This document shows, piece after piece, positions 15,793-24,040 of a stretch of DNA of 64,000 nt. The position numbers and the translations under genes were made by a program. The first letter of the stretch is position 1. Each line of letters starts with the position of its first letter. Below the pieces are notes generated by a model. That model had not been told where the DNA came from. It did not search any database and saw nothing but the letters and a program-made list of their open reading frames with translations. Source of the DNA: Halobacillus litoralis. GTDB taxonomy: Bacteria; Bacillota; Bacilli; Bacillales; Halobacillaceae. The DNA lies in NCBI RefSeq assembly GCF_004101865.1, contig NZ_CP026119.1, positions 1 through 64,000 on the forward strand, given 5' to 3'.

Positions 15793-16275
15793 ATGATAAA
15801 TAAAATCCTTAAAGCTACTACCAATTTTTACAATGTAACGGAAGCTAATCCTTTCCAAAACGTTTCCCGAAAAAAAGCAGACCTTCATGGCTTTTCACCT
15901 GGGGAGCACTTATATGTACAGCGCAAGGGATATACCCACCATGGAATATATATAGGAGAACAGTTCGTGATCCATTAGATGAATGAAAGAGGGATAACCC
16001 TTATACTGTTAGCTGAATTTACTTCCACTGATAAGTTATTCATAAGGAAAAGCATTAAACTGTTCGATGATGATACTATTGTGGACCGAGCTTGGGATAG
16101 GTTAGAAGAAGGGGAATACAGTGTATTAAATAATAACTGCGAACATTTTTGTAATTGGTGCAGGAGTGGTTTGACTGGGTTGAATAATGATTTTCAGTCT
16201 ACTATTACAGATATATACTTTAATCGAATTTTCTCATATAAAAATATTATAGAAAACGTGGTGGAAAATGAGTAA
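15793..16275 (+). pseudogene. LRAT-domain (NC-type) protein interrupted by an amber codon
   Basis: Upstream of the stop the frame reads F-S-P-G-E-H-L-Y-V-Q-R, T-H-H-G-I-Y-I-G and F-V-I-H; downstream in the same frame it continues to the N-N-N-C-E-H-F-C-N-W motif. Together these are the His-rich strand and the catalytic N-C-E-H-F box of the LRAT/NlpC-P60-like lecithin:retinol acyltransferase domain family. The family has V-I-H-Y where this gene has V-I-H-TAG (15976-15978), one base from a Tyr codon. Reading through gives 160 residues, a normal length. It is either a fresh pseudogene or depends on suppression or readthrough. Start ATG 15793 follows GGGAG. Confidence 0.8.
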
Positions 16276-16293
16276 AGTTAGCTAGTTACAAAA

Positions 16294-16335
16294 AAAGGAA
16301 CCGCACATAGTATGTATGGTTCCTTTCTTTTAGGG
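16294..16335 (+). terminator. Rho-independent terminator after the LRAT gene
   Basis: AAAGGAACC (16294-16302) pairs with GGTTCCTTT (16319-16327), followed by CTTTT. Confidence 0.75.
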
Positions 16336-16356
16336 AATATAGGATGAAACTAAATT

Positions 16357-16509
16357 TTACTTATCCCCAGATTTTTTACCTTCTGTTCTGTTTCCACTTT
16401 CATTAAACTTATCTTTCTGAATTGTTTCTGTCCCTCTGCTGCGAAGAGGATCTACACTGTCAGATTCATTGAAGTGACCTTGCCCTTTAAAATCCTTTTT
16501 ATTAGACAT
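16357..16509 (-). CDS. Hydrophilic 50-residue protein overlapping the membrane gene
   Basis: The frame starts at ATG 16509 inside the last codons of the upstream membrane protein gene (8-nt overlap) and has GGAGGTAC upstream, so it is probably translated by coupling. It begins M-S-N-K-K-D-F-K-G-Q-G-H-F-N-E and ends G-K-K-S-G-D-K, is highly charged and has no hydrophobic core. I recognise no family. The tight overlap suggests the two proteins work together, for example as a membrane effector and a small partner. Confidence 0.55.
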   Translation of the reverse strand: MSNKKDFKGQGHFNESDSVDPLRSRGTETIQKDKFNESGNRTEGKKSGDK

Positions 16510-17017
16510 AACTTAGTACCTCCTCTATTACAAAATGAATCACGAAGATTATAAAAGCTAACTTAAGGAATGCAAGTCCCTTATTATAATGAGCTAGTTT
16601 CATATTAAGACCATTTTTATTTTTATCAATTGCTTCTTTATAAGTTGAGGCTATTTGTAGATTTGAAATTGAGCTATTTTGTTTAGCAAATTCTGTATCT
16701 ATTATATCATCTAATCCAATCTGTTGAAAGTTAGCAGATGTGATGGATTTTAGGAACTTATTGATGCTTAACGTTAGTAAAACAAGTATTAGTAACTTTA
16801 TTAAAAGCGTATATACCAAGTATTGCAATGAATCTGAAGAAAGAAACTGAAAACTTTCTAAATACTTTAAGTAAATCCCTAGTATAACCCCGTTAAAAGC
16901 CAAACTAATATTGTTTTTAACTTCTACTAGTTTAAAACGTTCTTGTTCCTCGATATATTTTACTTTTGCAGTATCCAAAATAGATTCGCATGTGTCCTTA
17001 TCAAAATCATTAATCAT
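16502..17017 (-). CDS. Small integral membrane protein, effector-like topology
   Basis: The 171-residue protein has a charged N-terminal helix, two hydrophobic segments (N-N-I-S-L-A-F-N-G-V-I-L-G at about 35-55 and a Leu/Ile-rich stretch at about 65-88), a polar central region with Y-K-E-A-I-D-K-N-K-N-G-L, and a final hydrophobic helix. The N-G-V-I-L-G first helix and the central linker recall small membrane effectors of nucleotide-signalling defence systems (SLATT/PycTM-like), but no cyclase gene is adjacent, so I do not assign that. It overlaps the downstream 50-residue gene and lies 68 nt from the recombinase gene. Confidence 0.5.
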   Translation of the reverse strand: MINDFDKDTCESILDTAKVKYIEEQERFKLVEVKNNISLAFNGVILGIYLKYLESFQFLSSDSLQYLVYTLLIKLLILVLLTLSINKFLKSITSANFQQIGLDDIIDTEFAKQNSSISNLQIASTYKEAIDKNKNGLNMKLAHYNKGLAFLKLAFIIFVIHFVIEEVLSYV

Positions 17018-17085
17018 AAATAAACCTCTTTTACCTACATATTTAATACTTTATTAAGAATAATGATACTACATGATGTTAATGG

Positions 17086-18267
17086 TTAATAGTATTCTTT
17101 ATTGATAAAAGACAGAAATGAAGAATCTTTCCAAGAGTGTGCTGCATGATTCTTCCTAGAATGTTTTCTTCTCAAATAAATCCTTGTTGTATCTAATTTC
17201 TTATGTCCCAATGCTTCTGAAATCCTGTACACATCAGTCCCTTGATCATCAGAGATAATTGCATAACCATGTCGCAGAGTGTGTGGTGTTACAGGAGCTT
17301 TTTTATGTTTAAGAAACTCTAATTTTGATTTTTGTATCATGCTAGTCACATATTTAGATAAATACTTTGAAGTATAGGCCTTATTCTTTGCTGTGACAAA
17401 GAGGGGAGAGGTGTCTACCGGATCAAGAAACAAATCCAATCCCCTTCTTTTTCTAAACTTAACTATAGTGTCAAATACGTTAGAGAAAATCAGGACCTCT
17501 CTTTTCTCATTACCTTTCCCTACTACTTCCAGCCAGTATCCATCAATATCATAACTTAAGTCACATACTCTTGCCATACATAATTCTTTCGACCGAAGTC
17601 CTGTAGTAACCAGTACTGATAGTAGCGAATACATAATCGGATGAGTTTTGTAATAACTCAATATCTGTGTGACCTCTTCGCTAGTGATATCCTTTTCTGG
17701 ACGATCTCTCATTCTTACATTTGCACTTTTGAAGGACTCATGCAACGGATGTTCAATATACTTTTTCCTGTATAGAAAAGCTAAGAATGCCTTAAAGAGC
17801 CCCGTTTTCCTTGAAATTGTAGCAACTGAATAAGGTTTGTCGTTTTTTCCCCAAGGAACTTCCTTTAGCCACTCTTGAAATCTGCGTATATGTTTTCCTC
17901 TTAACTCCTGGACGATTTTATCAGGATGGCTAACCGGTAATCCGAATGAACCGCTTCCTTCTAATAAGACATGGTACGTCCATAACAATTCTCTTAAATA
18001 TTCTCTTTTCGTATCTTCTGTTCGGTTCTTCGAATCATCTTGATCTTTTTCTTCGTGAACAAACAGATAAATCATTTCTATATCATTTAAGGTCGAGTAA
18101 TCTTCAATATCATGATCATCTACCACATCTAACATTCGCTGGTAATAATCTTTGTTTAACATTTCATTTGCGACTATTGCTATATTTATAGATTTGGTTT
18201 CAGTATTATCATTCGATTGTAATTTATCGAATAAATTATCATTCAAGATTTCAAAATTATTATTCAT
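17086..18267 (-). CDS. Tyrosine recombinase/integrase
   Basis: This 393-residue protein has an N-terminal SAM-like/core-binding domain (about 90-190) and a C-terminal catalytic domain. The catalytic residues are the Arg of T-T-G-L-R-S-K-E-L-C, H-T-L-R-H-G-Y, the His of L-G-H-K-K-L-D-T-T-R and the Tyr in I-Y-L-R-R-K. About 90 extra N-terminal residues are acidic and unlike the usual arm-binding domain. It probably mediates integration, excision or resolution. No matching att repeats could be identified near it by eye. It is divergent from the gene at 18534; the 266-nt gap is very AT-rich. Confidence 0.85.
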   Translation of the reverse strand: MNNNFEILNDNLFDKLQSNDNTETKSINIAIVANEMLNKDYYQRMLDVVDDHDIEDYSTLNDIEMIYLFVHEEKDQDDSKNRTEDTKREYLRELLWTYHVLLEGSGSFGLPVSHPDKIVQELRGKHIRRFQEWLKEVPWGKNDKPYSVATISRKTGLFKAFLAFLYRKKYIEHPLHESFKSANVRMRDRPEKDITSEEVTQILSYYKTHPIMYSLLSVLVTTGLRSKELCMARVCDLSYDIDGYWLEVVGKGNEKREVLIFSNVFDTIVKFRKRRGLDLFLDPVDTSPLFVTAKNKAYTSKYLSKYVTSMIQKSKLEFLKHKKAPVTPHTLRHGYAIISDDQGTDVYRISEALGHKKLDTTRIYLRRKHSRKNHAAHSWKDSSFLSFINKEYY

Positions 18268-18533
18268 TCAACCCCTCCATTCTTATATGAAACATACCCA
18301 CTATCTATATAACCTTAGTAAGTAACCTCTAAAGGATAATTAAATAATTACTTATCTTTATATATATTAGACAAGTAGAAAAATGGTCGATTTGTCACCC
18401 CTATTATAACATATGATGATTATATTAATTTCTAAGTAGTACATCAATGACAATGTAATTTCCTAGACTACTATATTATATTGTGTTATTTTATAATTGA
18501 CAACAAATAAACACATTATAATTAAGCGGGGGA

Positions 18534-18851
18534 GTGGTTTTTGTTAATATCCATTTTGGAAAAATGCAGCAAAAAGTCTGGTATGAAATTATGGCCGAAG
18601 ATGGGGAAGTTTTTTTTGTAAGAAAAATGGGAGATGAGATAGAAGTTGAAAATCAAAACAAAAATGCAGCAACGATTTCTGTTGCATTCCCTCTGCAAGA
18701 AATATATGTAATCCCAAGCTTCCAGTCCATTACTCTTGATGAGTTAGTCTTAACACGGTTTGTAGATATTTATCGAACCATTCTTGAATTGAGAGAAAAG
18801 AACAACATCCCAGAAGGAGTTAATCGCTCTATACGTATTGTTGTTAGTTAA
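18534..18851 (+). CDS. Hypothetical protein, 105 residues
   Basis: The protein has a beta-rich first half (W-Y-E-I-M-A-E-D-G-E-V-F-F-V-R) and a helical C-terminus (V-D-I-Y-R-T-I-L-E-L-R-E-K). I recognise no family. The start is uncertain: GTG 18534 lies very close to the GGGGGAG site, and the next in-frame ATG (18564) has a poor site. TTGACA at 18497 and TATAAT at 18517 lie upstream, but only 14 nt apart. It is followed 37 nt later by the SANT-like gene. Confidence 0.5.
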   Translation: MVFVNIHFGKMQQKVWYEIMAEDGEVFFVRKMGDEIEVENQNKNAATISVAFPLQEIYVIPSFQSITLDELVLTRFVDIYRTILELREKNNIPEGVNRSIRIVVS

Positions 18852-18888
18852 TAGTTGAACTGATCAACTTGAGGAGAGGATGTTTTTA

Positions 18889-19263
18889 ATGGAAAGATAC
18901 CGGGTGAAATATAAGAAAGAAACAGGGGGAGATGACAAACCATTATTAAATGATTTGCTGATGAACTTACCAGTGGAATACGACCGTCATGGATTTATGA
19001 AATTTCATCCTTTTTACCATCCCAATACAGGAAAAAAATTTACGGAGTCTGACAAAGAATATTTGTGTAAATTTTTTGAGGTCGATGGTATTCATCTTAT
19101 CTCTATGGGGTTAGGTCGGTCACCCAGATCCATAGCTCAGAAGATAACTCGTATGAAGAAGACGGGGGAGTATGATACATACAAAGCGATTAATAAGTAC
19201 TGGACCCGAGCTGGTCCCGTGTCATACCTTGTGAAAGAGATACTTAATTCAGACTGCTCGTAA
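18889..19263 (+). CDS. SANT/Myb-like small DNA-binding protein
   Basis: This 124-residue protein contains P-N-T-G-K-K-F-T-E-S-D-K-E-Y-L-C-K-F-F and S-M-G-L-G-R-S-P-R-S-I-A-Q-K-I-T-R-M-K-K. This is a compact Myb/SANT-type three-helix unit found in many Bacillus phage and plasmid proteins of unknown role. ATG 18889 suits the GAGAGG site better than ATG 18880. It probably binds DNA and may be regulatory. Confidence 0.55.
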   Translation: MERYRVKYKKETGGDDKPLLNDLLMNLPVEYDRHGFMKFHPFYHPNTGKKFTESDKEYLCKFFEVDGIHLISMGLGRSPRSIAQKITRMKKTGEYDTYKAINKYWTRAGPVSYLVKEILNSDCS

Positions 19264-19317
19264 AAATATATGTGATAAAATTAACATAATTATTTCAGTA
19301 CAACCGGAGGAGTTTTT

Positions 19318-20268
19318 ATGAATACGGGAGAAAAACTTTTAACAACCAAAGAAGTCGCTAATAAATTAGGTGTGGTAAAGGCTACTGTCTACAAATATAT
19401 AAAGGAAAAGAAAATTAAACCTGTGTATGAAGATAATTGGCGTATTGATACGACCCTTTTGTTTCGAGAAGAAGAAGTGGACCAGCTAATTGATAAAAAC
19501 AAGAAACCTGGCCTTACAACGGGTGACGTTGCTAAAAAATTAAATATACACCAAACAACGGTAACGAAGTATATTTCTGAAGGAAAGTTAAGAGCTACTA
19601 AGAAGAAATATAAAGGAAGAGAAGTGTACTTCATTGAAGAGGAAGATTTCATCTCGTTCAGTGAAAATAACACTTTTGAACGTTACAAATCTAAGGATTT
19701 TCACACTCCAGATGGACAATTTCACTTGTTCCAGTCCTTTAGAAACAACCTAGATGTCATGGCTAGAATTATGGCTATTAATAAGGAAGGAAAAGCCCTA
19801 ACATCTGAAGGTAATGAATTGAAATTGCAGGACTTATCAAGAAATGGATTTGAATCTAAATATGAAGTATCCAAGAAGGATCACCTAACTAAAAGAGGGT
19901 ATGCAGCATTCAGGTTTCCTAAACCGCATGACCTTGATTCCTCAATATATCGCTTAATAGAAAGGTTTTACCAAACAATTGGACCAAAAAATATGAGATT
20001 AAGTGTTAACGACTTCATTAACTTAGAAGTGAAACCGACATTACTAATAGATGTTACCGAGGATGAATTAAAAATATTGCAATCAAACATAATAGAAGGA
20101 AATATTTCTACAAGACATAACGGGATATACATTGACAGTGATTTAGAATCCCACCTTGTGCATCTACCTAAGAATATTAAGGAAGACTTAAGGAAGGAAG
20201 CGGCAGTAAAGAATATGACCCTGGAAGAATACACCCTGCAAATAATAAAGAATAGAATGGTGGACTAA
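19318..20268 (+). CDS. Double helix-turn-helix (excisionase/MerR-like) DNA-binding protein
   Basis: The 316-residue protein has two tandem winged-HTH units of the excisionase type: L-T-T-K-E-V-A-N-K-L-G-V-V-K-A-T-V-Y-K-Y-I at about 8-28 and L-T-T-G-D-V-A-K-K-L-N-I-H-Q-T-T-V-T-K-Y-I at about 65-85. A 200-residue C-terminal part ends in a short segment (I-K-E-D-L-R-K-E-A-A-V-K-N-M-T-L-E-E-Y) that looks like an Arc/omega-type or TA-antitoxin tail. It may act in partition or as a regulator of plasmid genes. It has a good GGAGG site. Confidence 0.65.
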   Translation: MNTGEKLLTTKEVANKLGVVKATVYKYIKEKKIKPVYEDNWRIDTTLLFREEEVDQLIDKNKKPGLTTGDVAKKLNIHQTTVTKYISEGKLRATKKKYKGREVYFIEEEDFISFSENNTFERYKSKDFHTPDGQFHLFQSFRNNLDVMARIMAINKEGKALTSEGNELKLQDLSRNGFESKYEVSKKDHLTKRGYAAFRFPKPHDLDSSIYRLIERFYQTIGPKNMRLSVNDFINLEVKPTLLIDVTEDELKILQSNIIEGNISTRHNGIYIDSDLESHLVHLPKNIKEDLRKEAAVKNMTLEEYTLQIIKNRMVD

Positions 20269-20419
20269 TAACTGCCCAGACCATGATGCCCAACAAGCAT
20301 AGGAGGAATAAAAAAGTAGCTAAAAACGAAGTGAATATCGAAGGTACTCAGATGTATAGAATAAATCCCATGAAATGAACATTCCGAAAATTATGTACAA
20401 CAATGTAGGAGGCAAAATC

Positions 20420-20603
20420 ATGAGGAATAAAAGTTATAAAAAACTTGATGATATTGTGACAAGAGAGGGTTTTTATAGTATTCGATCATCATGATACCTA
20501 TATTAAATTGTTTGGCTGTGATAATAACCATGAGAAGTACCCTAATATCTTTGAGTTTTCGCAAAATAAAATGTTCGTCTCAATGATGTCTGATTTATTA
20601 TAG
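20420..20603 (+). pseudogene. Frameshifted small gene of unknown family
   Basis: ATG 20420, behind AGGAGGC, opens a frame (M-R-N-K-S-Y-K-K-L-D-D-I) that stops at TGA 20492-20494. The frame from 20478 continues without interruption (V-F-D-H-H-D-T-Y-I-K-L-F-G-C-D, then N-I-F-E-F-S-Q-N-K) to TAG 20601-20603. A single frameshift near 20478 would restore a roughly 61-residue protein. The motif TACAACAATGTA lies just upstream, as it does before the 54-residue gene at 29918. Confidence 0.45.
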
Positions 20604-20665
20604 GGTTGCTTTCAATAAATTTATTGATTGGGAAGTCCAAACCACAGAAGAAAAGGAATGATATT

Positions 20666-20941
20666 ATGTATGTTAATGAAATTTCATTAGAAAAAGTATT
20701 ATTAAGCATTGATGAACTACTAAAAGACCTGGAAGTTAATAACCCAAAATACGAGTCAGTTTTTTTGATCATGAAGAATCCAGTAATCGATATTGTGGCC
20801 AAGTCCTTACGAATGCAACCAGGATATTTTGCACAACCATTATATGATGGTAAATATGTAACTTTTGATGTTGAACGCATTAAAAAGGCTAGGGAAGAAC
20901 TTAATCAAAAAATAGGCATGAGGGAAGAATATGAACACTAA
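20666..20941 (+). CDS. Hypothetical protein, 91 residues
   Basis: ATG 20666 follows AAGGAATG; the longer frame from 20606 lacks a site. The protein (M-Y-V-N-E-I-S-L-E-K-V...M-R-E-E-Y-E-H) looks helical and soluble. P-V-I-D-I-V-A-K-S-L-R-M-Q-P-G-Y-F recalls an HTH turn but I cannot assign it. It is followed by a strong terminator. Confidence 0.5.
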   Translation: MYVNEISLEKVLLSIDELLKDLEVNNPKYESVFLIMKNPVIDIVAKSLRMQPGYFAQPLYDGKYVTFDVERIKKAREELNQKIGMREEYEH

Positions 20942-21043
20942 GCAATTAACAGTTCTGTTAAATCACTATTACAGGCGATTAAATTAAGAGCAACTATCAC
21001 TTCTTGAACAACTATGTTTATAAAGTACATAAGTATTGGGAAG

Positions 21044-21096
21044 TCCCCAAAATACCAGCAATGACACGCTGGCTATTTTGGGGATTTTATTTTTGT
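21044..21096 (+). terminator. Terminator before the thermonuclease gene
   Basis: TCCCCAAAATA-CCAGC and GCTGG-CTATTTTGGGGA form a long stem with a one-base bulge, followed by TTTTATTTTT. It ends 15 nt before the next start codon, so it may act as an attenuator for the thermonuclease gene. Confidence 0.75.
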
Positions 21097-21110
21097 AAGG
21101 AGGAATAATT

Positions 21111-21848
21111 ATGAAAGCTTTTGTTTTAGGATTATTTTTGATCCTTGTCATTGTTGGATGTTCATCCATCGAGAAAGAAGGATATTTCAAAGAGGGTACC
21201 CAGGATTTCTCTACACCTCTTAAAGCAAAGCAAAATAACGTTGTTAAGGAAAATGATGCTTTAGAAGCTACCGTCCTTAAAATAATTGACGGGGATACGC
21301 TAAATATTAAAATTGACAACTTTCCCACAGATAGTATGCATCAGGACCATCTTTATGAAAAGCTTGCTAATAAAAATTTAACTCTGAGACTGATCGCGGT
21401 TGACGCGCCGGAGTCCACAAAGGAAAAACAAAGATATGGAGTGGTTGCTACAGACTTTGTTAAAGAAATAGTTAAGGATAATCCTATTTTTGTAGAGTTA
21501 GATCCGAACGCTGACTTCGATAAATACGGGCGTCTTTTAGGACATGTATACACAGAAGAGGGGGAAAACCTTCAAAGTCTGTTGCTGACTGCAGGCTTAG
21601 CTAGAACAGCATATTTATTTGATGACTATAAGTATCTTAATGACTATAAGAAAGCCGAATCTCAGGCAAAGAGTAAAGAACTTAACATACACTCTATTGA
21701 TGGATACGTAACAGACTCTGGATTCAACATGGATGAAGTAGATAATGAGAAGGAAGACTATCATATAAACAATATAAATGATATTATCAATTTATTGGAT
21801 AAATATGAGATAAAAGACCCATTAAAGTTTTTGCCTGAGTTTCCTTGA
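21111..21848 (+). CDS. Thermonuclease (SNase-type) lipoprotein
   Basis: The 245-residue protein begins with a lipoprotein signal peptide (F-L-I-L-V-I-V-G-C-S-S, lipobox Cys at 17). The SNase OB-fold follows: I-I-D-G-D-T-L-N-I, R-L-I-A-V-D-A-P-E (catalytic Arg and Asp), Y-G-V-V-A-T-D-F and D-K-Y-G-R-L-L-G-H-V-Y (second catalytic Arg). It would be a surface-anchored calcium-dependent nuclease. A C-terminal extension of about 50 acidic residues is unlike the minimal enzyme. It could provide nucleotides or limit DNA uptake. Confidence 0.85.
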   Translation: MKAFVLGLFLILVIVGCSSIEKEGYFKEGTQDFSTPLKAKQNNVVKENDALEATVLKIIDGDTLNIKIDNFPTDSMHQDHLYEKLANKNLTLRLIAVDAPESTKEKQRYGVVATDFVKEIVKDNPIFVELDPNADFDKYGRLLGHVYTEEGENLQSLLLTAGLARTAYLFDDYKYLNDYKKAESQAKSKELNIHSIDGYVTDSGFNMDEVDNEKEDYHINNINDIINLLDKYEIKDPLKFLPEFP

Positions 21849-21886
21849 TTCATCCTATAATTCCCGAGAAAAGGAGTTTAACCTAA

Positions 21887-22303
21887 ATGAACAATCAAAG
21901 AAGAAAATATAATTATGATTTAGAAGAAGTGGAGAGATTATTGAATGACACTGCTTTAAGTTATAAAGAGATTGAACGTCAAACAGGATGCCCATATTCT
22001 ACAGTCATTTATAAATCTAGAAAGATTAAAAAAAACAAAAGGGATCGAAAACAAAAAAAACTGAACTCGCCCAGAAAAGATTCAGAAATTACCCTGGATA
22101 GTAAAAGTGATGAATACGCGTATTGGGATTCAAAATCAGAAAGCACCTTTAAATTTGAAAAGAAAAATATTTCCTTAGTAGAGGCAAACCAAACGATAAA
22201 GGATATGGTGAAGGCTGCTAAAGTACTTGGAGAAAAGGACGTAAATATAACTCTAGATTGGTCTAGTCAAGGAACTCTAGAAAATATAGAAAAACAGAAA
22301 TAA
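21887..22303 (+). CDS. HTH-containing protein, 138 residues
   Basis: Residues about 10-45 (Y-D-L-E-E-V-E-R-L-L-N-D-T-A-L-S-Y-K-E-I-E-R-Q-T-G-C-P-Y-S-T-V) form a resolvase-like helix-turn-helix, followed by a very basic stretch (K-I-K-K-N-K-R-D-R-K-Q-K-K) and an acidic tail. It probably binds DNA. It has a ribosome site AAAGGAG and ends at a terminator. Confidence 0.5.
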   Translation: MNNQRRKYNYDLEEVERLLNDTALSYKEIERQTGCPYSTVIYKSRKIKKNKRDRKQKKLNSPRKDSEITLDSKSDEYAYWDSKSESTFKFEKKNISLVEANQTIKDMVKAAKVLGEKDVNITLDWSSQGTLENIEKQK

Positions 22304-22308
22304 ATACT

Positions 22309-22345
22309 TAAAAGCCACCTATTACATGGAGTTAGGTGGCTTTTA
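22309..22345. terminator. Bidirectional terminator
   Basis: TAAAAGCCACCT (22309-22320) pairs with AGGTGGCTTTTA (22334-22345). It lies between convergent genes. Confidence 0.8.
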
Positions 22346-22352
22346 ATATTCC

Positions 22353-22985
22353 TTATTCATTCCTTATTTTTTTAAGCCATCCATTTACTGATGACGTGAG
22401 GTTATTCTTATTAGGCTTTAATTCCTCAAACAGATAAGAAAGTAATGCCCCCCAAGATATTTCTTCTTCATAAGGATTATTTGCATTTAAATATTTAATG
22501 ACTTTCCGTAATTCCCGGAGTCTTCCAGAATCCATGTTCTCTTTTAAATATTCTTTAGTAAAGCGGTCAATAAACCTTGTTGTTTTAACACTTGCTTCCA
22601 GTAAGAGAGCAGTCGCTTTGGATGGGGTTACATCTAAGGCATACCCTAATGCACAAATACGTTCATAAGTATTTTGATTGAAGCGGATGGTTATTCTTTC
22701 TGTCTGATCCTTGCTTCTTGCCCTTTGCAAAGATATCCTTTCCAGGTCCCCCATAAAAAAGGTGTTTCCCACCTGAAAATCACGTCTGAAGAACTTTGAA
22801 AGGTTTTCCATAACAATCTTTGATTCTAATCCGGTATGGCAAATTTCTTCTGCCACGTCTTTAACTGGCGTTTTAGTAATATAGGAAATTCGATAAATAC
22901 ATTCTTTAAGGTTGACTGGAATGGTAGGTTTGCAATCTACTTTTTTGTCACTTCTTTTTTTCCTCTTTTTCTTCTCCTCTATCAT
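22353..22985 (-). CDS. Ribbon-helix-helix-like plasmid protein, 210 residues
   Basis: The protein has a very basic N-terminus (K-K-K-R-K-K-R-S-D-K-K) and two segments that look like beta-strand plus two helices: I-P-V-N-L-K-E-C-I-Y-R-I-S-Y and R-I-T-I-R-F-N-Q-N-T-Y-E-R-I-C-A-L-G-Y-A-L-D-V. This layout suggests tandem ribbon-helix-helix DNA-binding units. A role in copy control, partition or transcription is possible. The repeat at 23019-23054 lies just upstream of its start and may be a binding site. Confidence 0.5.
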   Translation of the reverse strand: MIEEKKKRKKRSDKKVDCKPTIPVNLKECIYRISYITKTPVKDVAEEICHTGLESKIVMENLSKFFRRDFQVGNTFFMGDLERISLQRARSKDQTERITIRFNQNTYERICALGYALDVTPSKATALLLEASVKTTRFIDRFTKEYLKENMDSGRLRELRKVIKYLNANNPYEEEISWGALLSYLFEELKPNKNNLTSSVNGWLKKIRNE

Positions 22986-23018
22986 GACATTCCCTCCAAA
23001 TTTTCAAGTTTATAACTG

Positions 23019-23054
23019 GGACACATTCCTTGTCTCCTGAACTTAATCTAAGTC
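23019..23054 (+). repeat. Copy 1 of a dispersed 36-bp element (GGACACATTCCTT...)
   Basis: The 36 bases share about 26 positions with 33743-33778, including an unbroken GGACACATTCCTT and a following TCCT. It lies upstream of the ribbon-helix-helix gene. It could be a protein-binding site shared by two plasmid loci. Confidence 0.5.
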
Positions 23055-23139
23055 TATGGGGAGGGATGGGGGAGTATGTATAAATTTTTTAATGTCTGTC
23101 CATCATTAAACTAATAACCTATTGAGAGGGGATAGAAGA

Positions 23140-23241
23140 ATGGGGATATCTAAAAGGGAAGCGAAAGAACTATCCAAGAAAATCATTGAACATGGTCACA
23201 AGCACAGCCTTCCAATGAAAAAAAAGTCAAAGAAAAAGTGA
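23140..23241 (+). CDS. Basic 33-residue peptide
   Basis: ATG 23140 follows GAGAGGGG. The peptide reads M-G-I-S-K-R-E-A-K-E-L-S-K-K-I-I-E-H-G and ends in a Lys-rich tail (K-K-K-S-K-K-K). I recognise no family. Helical and strongly basic, it may bind nucleic acid or membrane. Confidence 0.4.
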   Translation: MGISKREAKELSKKIIEHGHKHSLPMKKKSKKK

Positions 23242-23335
23242 TTTATGTACAGCATAGGTCTCATTTGTAGTAGAATGATAAATAAGATATATTTTGACTT
23301 AGATTTATTGAATTAAAACTAAATATATTTAGCGG

Positions 23336-23395
23336 GACCCCCGAGAGTCTGACAGAGAATAATATTCTTCTGTCATCTTTCGGGGGTTTTTTTTA
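23336..23395 (+). terminator. Strong rho-independent terminator
   Basis: CCCCCGA near 23338 pairs with TCGGGGG near 23378-23384, with an inner TGACAGA/TCTGTCA stem, followed by eight T. It lies just before the FbpB-like gene and may also attenuate it. Confidence 0.8.
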
Positions 23396-23421
23396 TTTTA
23401 CTTGAAAGGAGATGTAGATAG

Positions 23422-23574
23422 TTGCGTAAAAAGCTAACATTCAACTACCTTATTTCAGAAGAAAAACTTCGATTAAAAAATGACGATGATTTTTTATTGG
23501 CTATGGAAAAAAGAATCGAAGAACGCCATGCAAAAAAGTTGAAAGCACAAGGAGATGTTACAAATGAAATTTAA
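23422..23574 (+). CDS. FbpB-family small basic protein
   Basis: TTG 23422 follows AAAGGAGATG. The 50-residue product (M-R-K-K-L-T-F-N-Y-L-I, A-M-E-K-R-I-E-E-R-H-A-K-K) matches the 'Fur-regulated basic protein' FbpB family pattern of R-K-x-L-[ST]-F-x-x-L-V near the start and R-I-E-x-[RK]-[HY] near the end. In Bacillus subtilis FbpB helps a small RNA repress iron-rich proteins; many paralogues have unknown roles. It overlaps the next gene by 11 nt and carries that gene's ribosome site. Confidence 0.6.
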   Translation: MRKKLTFNYLISEEKLRLKNDDDFLLAMEKRIEERHAKKLKAQGDVTNEI

Positions 23575-24040
23575 ATTTATTAGTCTATGTTTATTTATCG
23601 GAGTTCTTGCAATCTTGACCTCTTGCGGAGATAAAGGAGAAGAGCAGGCTCCTGGTAATGCTGCAGATCTTGAAGGGTATCAAGCCCATTTAAATGAAGT
23701 TTTCAGTGAATCAGACCATCTATTATCGGTGTACAGCACCGCTTTAGATGGTTTATATACGGGAGAAGTAAGTGAGGAACAGTTTTCTACACTGCTACGC
23801 AAAGAAGTTATAAGCCAATCGAATGAACTCGTTTCCTTAGTTGAAAGCTACAATGCTTCACCTACAATATTTGAATTGAACCAACAATTGGCTACATTTG
23901 CGAATAACCAACACCAACTATTTTTAGACTCTATAGACATGGCCAATGAGGAACGAATGAACAAAACCACTTTAAGGGATAATCTTATTAAAATTAAAGA
24001 TGAACAAGCAAGCTTTATAAATGCGTGGAAGGTCTTATAA
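23564..24040 (+). CDS. Lipoprotein, 158 residues
   Basis: The protein begins with a lipoprotein signal sequence ending L-T-S-C-G (lipid-modified Cys at about 21). The mature region is helical and polar (L-N-E-V-F-S-E-S-D-H-L-L, L-R-D-N-L-I-K-I-K-D-E-Q). I recognise no family; such small helical lipoproteins often occur in conjugative or competence clusters. It overlaps the FbpB-like gene upstream and, at TAATG, the membrane protein gene downstream, so three proteins are likely coexpressed. Confidence 0.65.
   Translation: MKFKFISLCLFIGVLAILTSCGDKGEEQAPGNAADLEGYQAHLNEVFSESDHLLSVYSTALDGLYTGEVSEEQFSTLLRKEVISQSNELVSLVESYNASPTIFELNQQLATFANNQHQLFLDSIDMANEERMNKTTLRDNLIKIKDEQASFINAWKVL

Noticed and set aside
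16502..17017. Naming the membrane protein as a Pycsar or SLATT effector
   Set aside because: Only topology and a short first-helix motif agree; no cyclase or other signalling gene is adjacent.
23325..23395. The TTAGCGGGACCCCC segment before the FbpB-like gene as a leader RNA copy
   Set aside because: Only the GCGGG bases match; the upstream hairpin is missing, and a simple terminator explains the rest.
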